Positions 60,374 to 64,000 of a stretch of DNA of 64,000 bases are shown in pieces (the stretch's first letter is position 1; each line of letters begins with the position of its first letter). The stretch spans positions 72,405 through 136,404 of the forward strand of contig JBIOUG010000025.1 in the NCBI GenBank assembly GCA_044866775.1, in the 5' to 3' direction. The notes beneath the pieces are model-generated. The model saw only the letters and a program-made list of their open reading frames with translations, did no database searches and was not told the DNA's origin. This DNA comes from DASUNQ01 sp044866775. GTDB lineage: Bacteria; Acidobacteriota; Thermoanaerobaculia; Multivoradales; UBA5704. The position numbers and the translations under genes were made by a program.

Positions 60374-61015
60374 ATGGCCGCCAGACTCGGGATCCTGCTC
60401 TCCGGTCGCGGCAGCAACTTCCTGGCGATCCACGAGGCCATCGCGCGCGGCGAGCTGCCGGCGGCGGTCGCGCTCGTGGCGAGCGACCGGGCGGAGGCGC
60501 CGGGGCTCCTGCGGGCCGGGGCGCTCGGGCTCGCGACCGTGGCGGTGCCGGTGCGCGACGAGGCCGACCGGAATGCGGCCCCGCCGGGCCGCCGGGACCG
60601 GGCGGCGCACGAGCGGAAGCTCCTCGACGCCCTCGCCGGGGCCGGCGTCGAGTGGGTGTGCCTGGCCGGCTACATGCGGCTGCTCTCGCCCGATTTCCTC
60701 GCCGCCTACCCGCGGCGGATCCTCAACATCCACCCGAGCCTCCTCCCCGCCTTCCCGGGGCGGGGCGCGCAGCGGCAGGCGCTCGAGCACGGGGTCAAGG
60801 TGGCGGGGTGCACCGTCCATCTCGTCGACGAGGGGGTCGACAGCGGGCCGATCGTGGTGCAGCGGCCGGTGCCGGTGCTGGACGGCGACACGGCCGAGAC
60901 GCTGGCGGCGCGGATCCTCGAGGAGGAACACCGGGCCTACCCCGAAGCCCTCCGCCGGCTCCTGACCGAGCCCTGGCGGCTCGAGGGGCGGCGGCTGGTC
61001 TTCGGAGCGGCTTGA
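60374..61015 (+). CDS. purN: Phosphoribosylglycinamide formyltransferase
   Basis: 213 residues from ATG 60374. Motifs: RLGILLSGRGSNFLAIHEAI at the N-terminus, WVCLAGYMRLLSPDFLAAYP, the catalytic NIHPSLLPAFPG (Asn-His), and VHLVDEGVDSGPIVVQRPV with the catalytic aspartate. It transfers the formyl group from 10-formyl-THF to GAR. A slight insertion DRNAAPPGRRDRAAHER precedes the active core. Its stop codon lies inside the first rRNA promoter. Confidence 0.95.
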   Translation: MAARLGILLSGRGSNFLAIHEAIARGELPAAVALVASDRAEAPGLLRAGALGLATVAVPVRDEADRNAAPPGRRDRAAHERKLLDALAGAGVEWVCLAGYMRLLSPDFLAAYPRRILNIHPSLLPAFPGRGAQRQALEHGVKVAGCTVHLVDEGVDSGPIVVQRPVPVLDGDTAETLAARILEEEHRAYPEALRRLLTEPWRLEGRRLVFGAA

Positions 61016-61040
61016 CACGGCCATCCCGCTTCCCTACACT
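61012..61040 (+). promoter_or_regulatory. rRNA operon promoter P1
   Basis: TTGACA at 61012-61017 and TACACT at 61035-61040 with a 17-base spacer. The -35 box overlaps the purN stop codon. Confidence 0.75.
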
Positions 61041-61168
61041 TCGCCAGCTCGCCCCGGGAACCGGGGCACCGGGCCCGCCGGCAGGCGGCGCCCAGAGCTC
61101 TTTGAAGGGCCCGCCGCCCGCCCCTGGAAGGGTAGCTGTGGCGGTGGTGACCTCGGTCGCTCTGGGAA

Positions 61169-61197
61169 TTGACAGGACCTCCCGGACGTTGTAGAGT
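61169..61197 (+). promoter_or_regulatory. rRNA operon promoter P2
   Basis: TTGACA at 61169-61174 and TAGAGT at 61192-61197, spacer 17 bases. Confidence 0.75.
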
Positions 61198-61371
61198 GCG
61201 CAACTCTCGACGCCCCGGAAACGGGGACGATCTGCTGGCGCGGCGCTGGCTTCCAGCGTACCGGCCGGCTTCTCGAGTCACAAAGCGAGCGTCAGGGTGG
61301 GCTTCCTCGGAACGAGGAGGCGGCGTCCGCTGCTCGCGGGTTCTTTGGGATGAACCGACACCGGAGCGGGG

Positions 61372-61400
61372 TTGACAGCCCTGCGGCCGGGTCGTAAAGT
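61372..61400 (+). promoter_or_regulatory. rRNA operon promoter P3
   Basis: TTGACA at 61372-61377 and TAAAGT at 61395-61400, spacer 17 bases. The leader that follows contains TTCTTTGAAAACTA, similar to CCTTGAAAACTGCAC in the 16S-23S spacer, as expected for a processing or antitermination signal. Confidence 0.75.
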
Positions 61401-61552
61401 GTCAGTTCGCCCTCGAGGGGGCGCGCGTCGGTTCTTTGAAAACTAAATAGAGGAAGAGTCAACGACCAGCTTCCAAGCCTGCTTCGAGCAGGCATTCCGA
61501 ACAAACGAGCGGTCGGGGGTCCTTAGCCGGTCCCCGGCCTTTCGAAGGATAC

Positions 61553-63104
<1,552 letters not shown>

Positions 63105-63324
63105 TAGGGAGATTTCTCTAGAACGTCGACCGGGCTCATGTCACCAACTTCGGTTGGTGGAGAAACGCTGCTCAGTTTTGAGAGACCTCCTCCGGAGACC
63201 CCGGAGGTGCGCCTCGGTGGACCTTGAAAACTGCACAAGGCCAATAATTTTGGAATCCGCGCGACGCGGATTCCAAGGGTATTTAATTACGATTCACACA
63301 CTTTCGAGTGAGTGAGTCGCTCAC
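63105..63324 (+). other. 16S-23S spacer without tRNA genes
   Basis: About 220 bases. No tRNA-Ile or tRNA-Ala is present. It holds two hairpins (CACCAACTTCGGTTGGTG and GGAATCCGCGCGACGCGGATTCC split over 63253-63275) and CCTTGAAAACTGCACAAGG, a motif resembling the leader before 16S. Confidence 0.8.

Positions 63325-64000
<676 letters not shown>

Overview
The window is a 64 kb piece of a very GC-rich, double-membraned bacterial chromosome. Outer-membrane assembly genes, a periplasmic Cu/Zn superoxide dismutase and many exported proteins point to a diderm. The near-complete 16S rRNA gene at the right end, an N-terminally extended Hfq-type protein and the mix of large secreted multidomain proteins look most like Acidobacteriota (Thermoanaerobaculia/Holophagae-like). 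That assignment is from memory of family patterns; no search was run.

Layout. 1-3.7 kb: end of a SUF iron-sulfur operon (sufC fragment, sufD, sufS, sufU, sufT). 3.8-6.1 kb: a soluble hybrid histidine kinase and a CPBP membrane protease. 6.2-12.6 kb: one 2132-codon frame that joins a TamB-like part to a TamA/Omp85-like part. 12.6-13.5 kb: a non-genic array with a 21-bp period whose orientation flips in the middle. 13.5-20.9 kb: a TPR protein, two related serine hydrolases produced by a local duplication, a DinB protein, and many broken genes (SDR, SymE, PAP2, ATPase, DHFR-like and toxin-antitoxin fragments). 20.9-26.3 kb: a 5'-truncated BNR propeller gene and a giant secreted BNR/FnIII/PKD protein. 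26.4-31.2 kb: a second 21-bp array, a SymE-like gene, then a visibly less GC-rich island with a nuclease-like protein, a membrane coiled-coil protein, a group II intron remnant and a PIN/RHH toxin-antitoxin pair.

31.3-47.5 kb is dominated by exported proteins: an M36 metallopeptidase with three tandem C-terminal modules, an M14 peptidase, a lipoprotein SodC paired with a propeller lipoprotein, and DUF4331, Cys-rich and DUF4198 proteins. 47.6-61.0 kb mixes a Cys/Tyr/Trp-rich secreted protein with housekeeping metabolism: pta, purD, ricT, hfq-like, pdxA, the membrane subunits of transhydrogenase, a DUF11-repeat secreted protein, purM and purN. The window closes with an rRNA operon: three tandem sigma70-type promoters, 16S, a short spacer without tRNA genes, and the start of 23S.

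The features that stand out are the TamB-TamA fusion, the 21-bp-periodic arrays and their short relatives, a dispersed palindromic repeat with one copy inside a coding sequence, and the concentration of gene fragments between 16.7 and 20.9 kb. Antisense frames over 1000 codons long occur opposite real genes because of the extreme GC content; these were not annotated.
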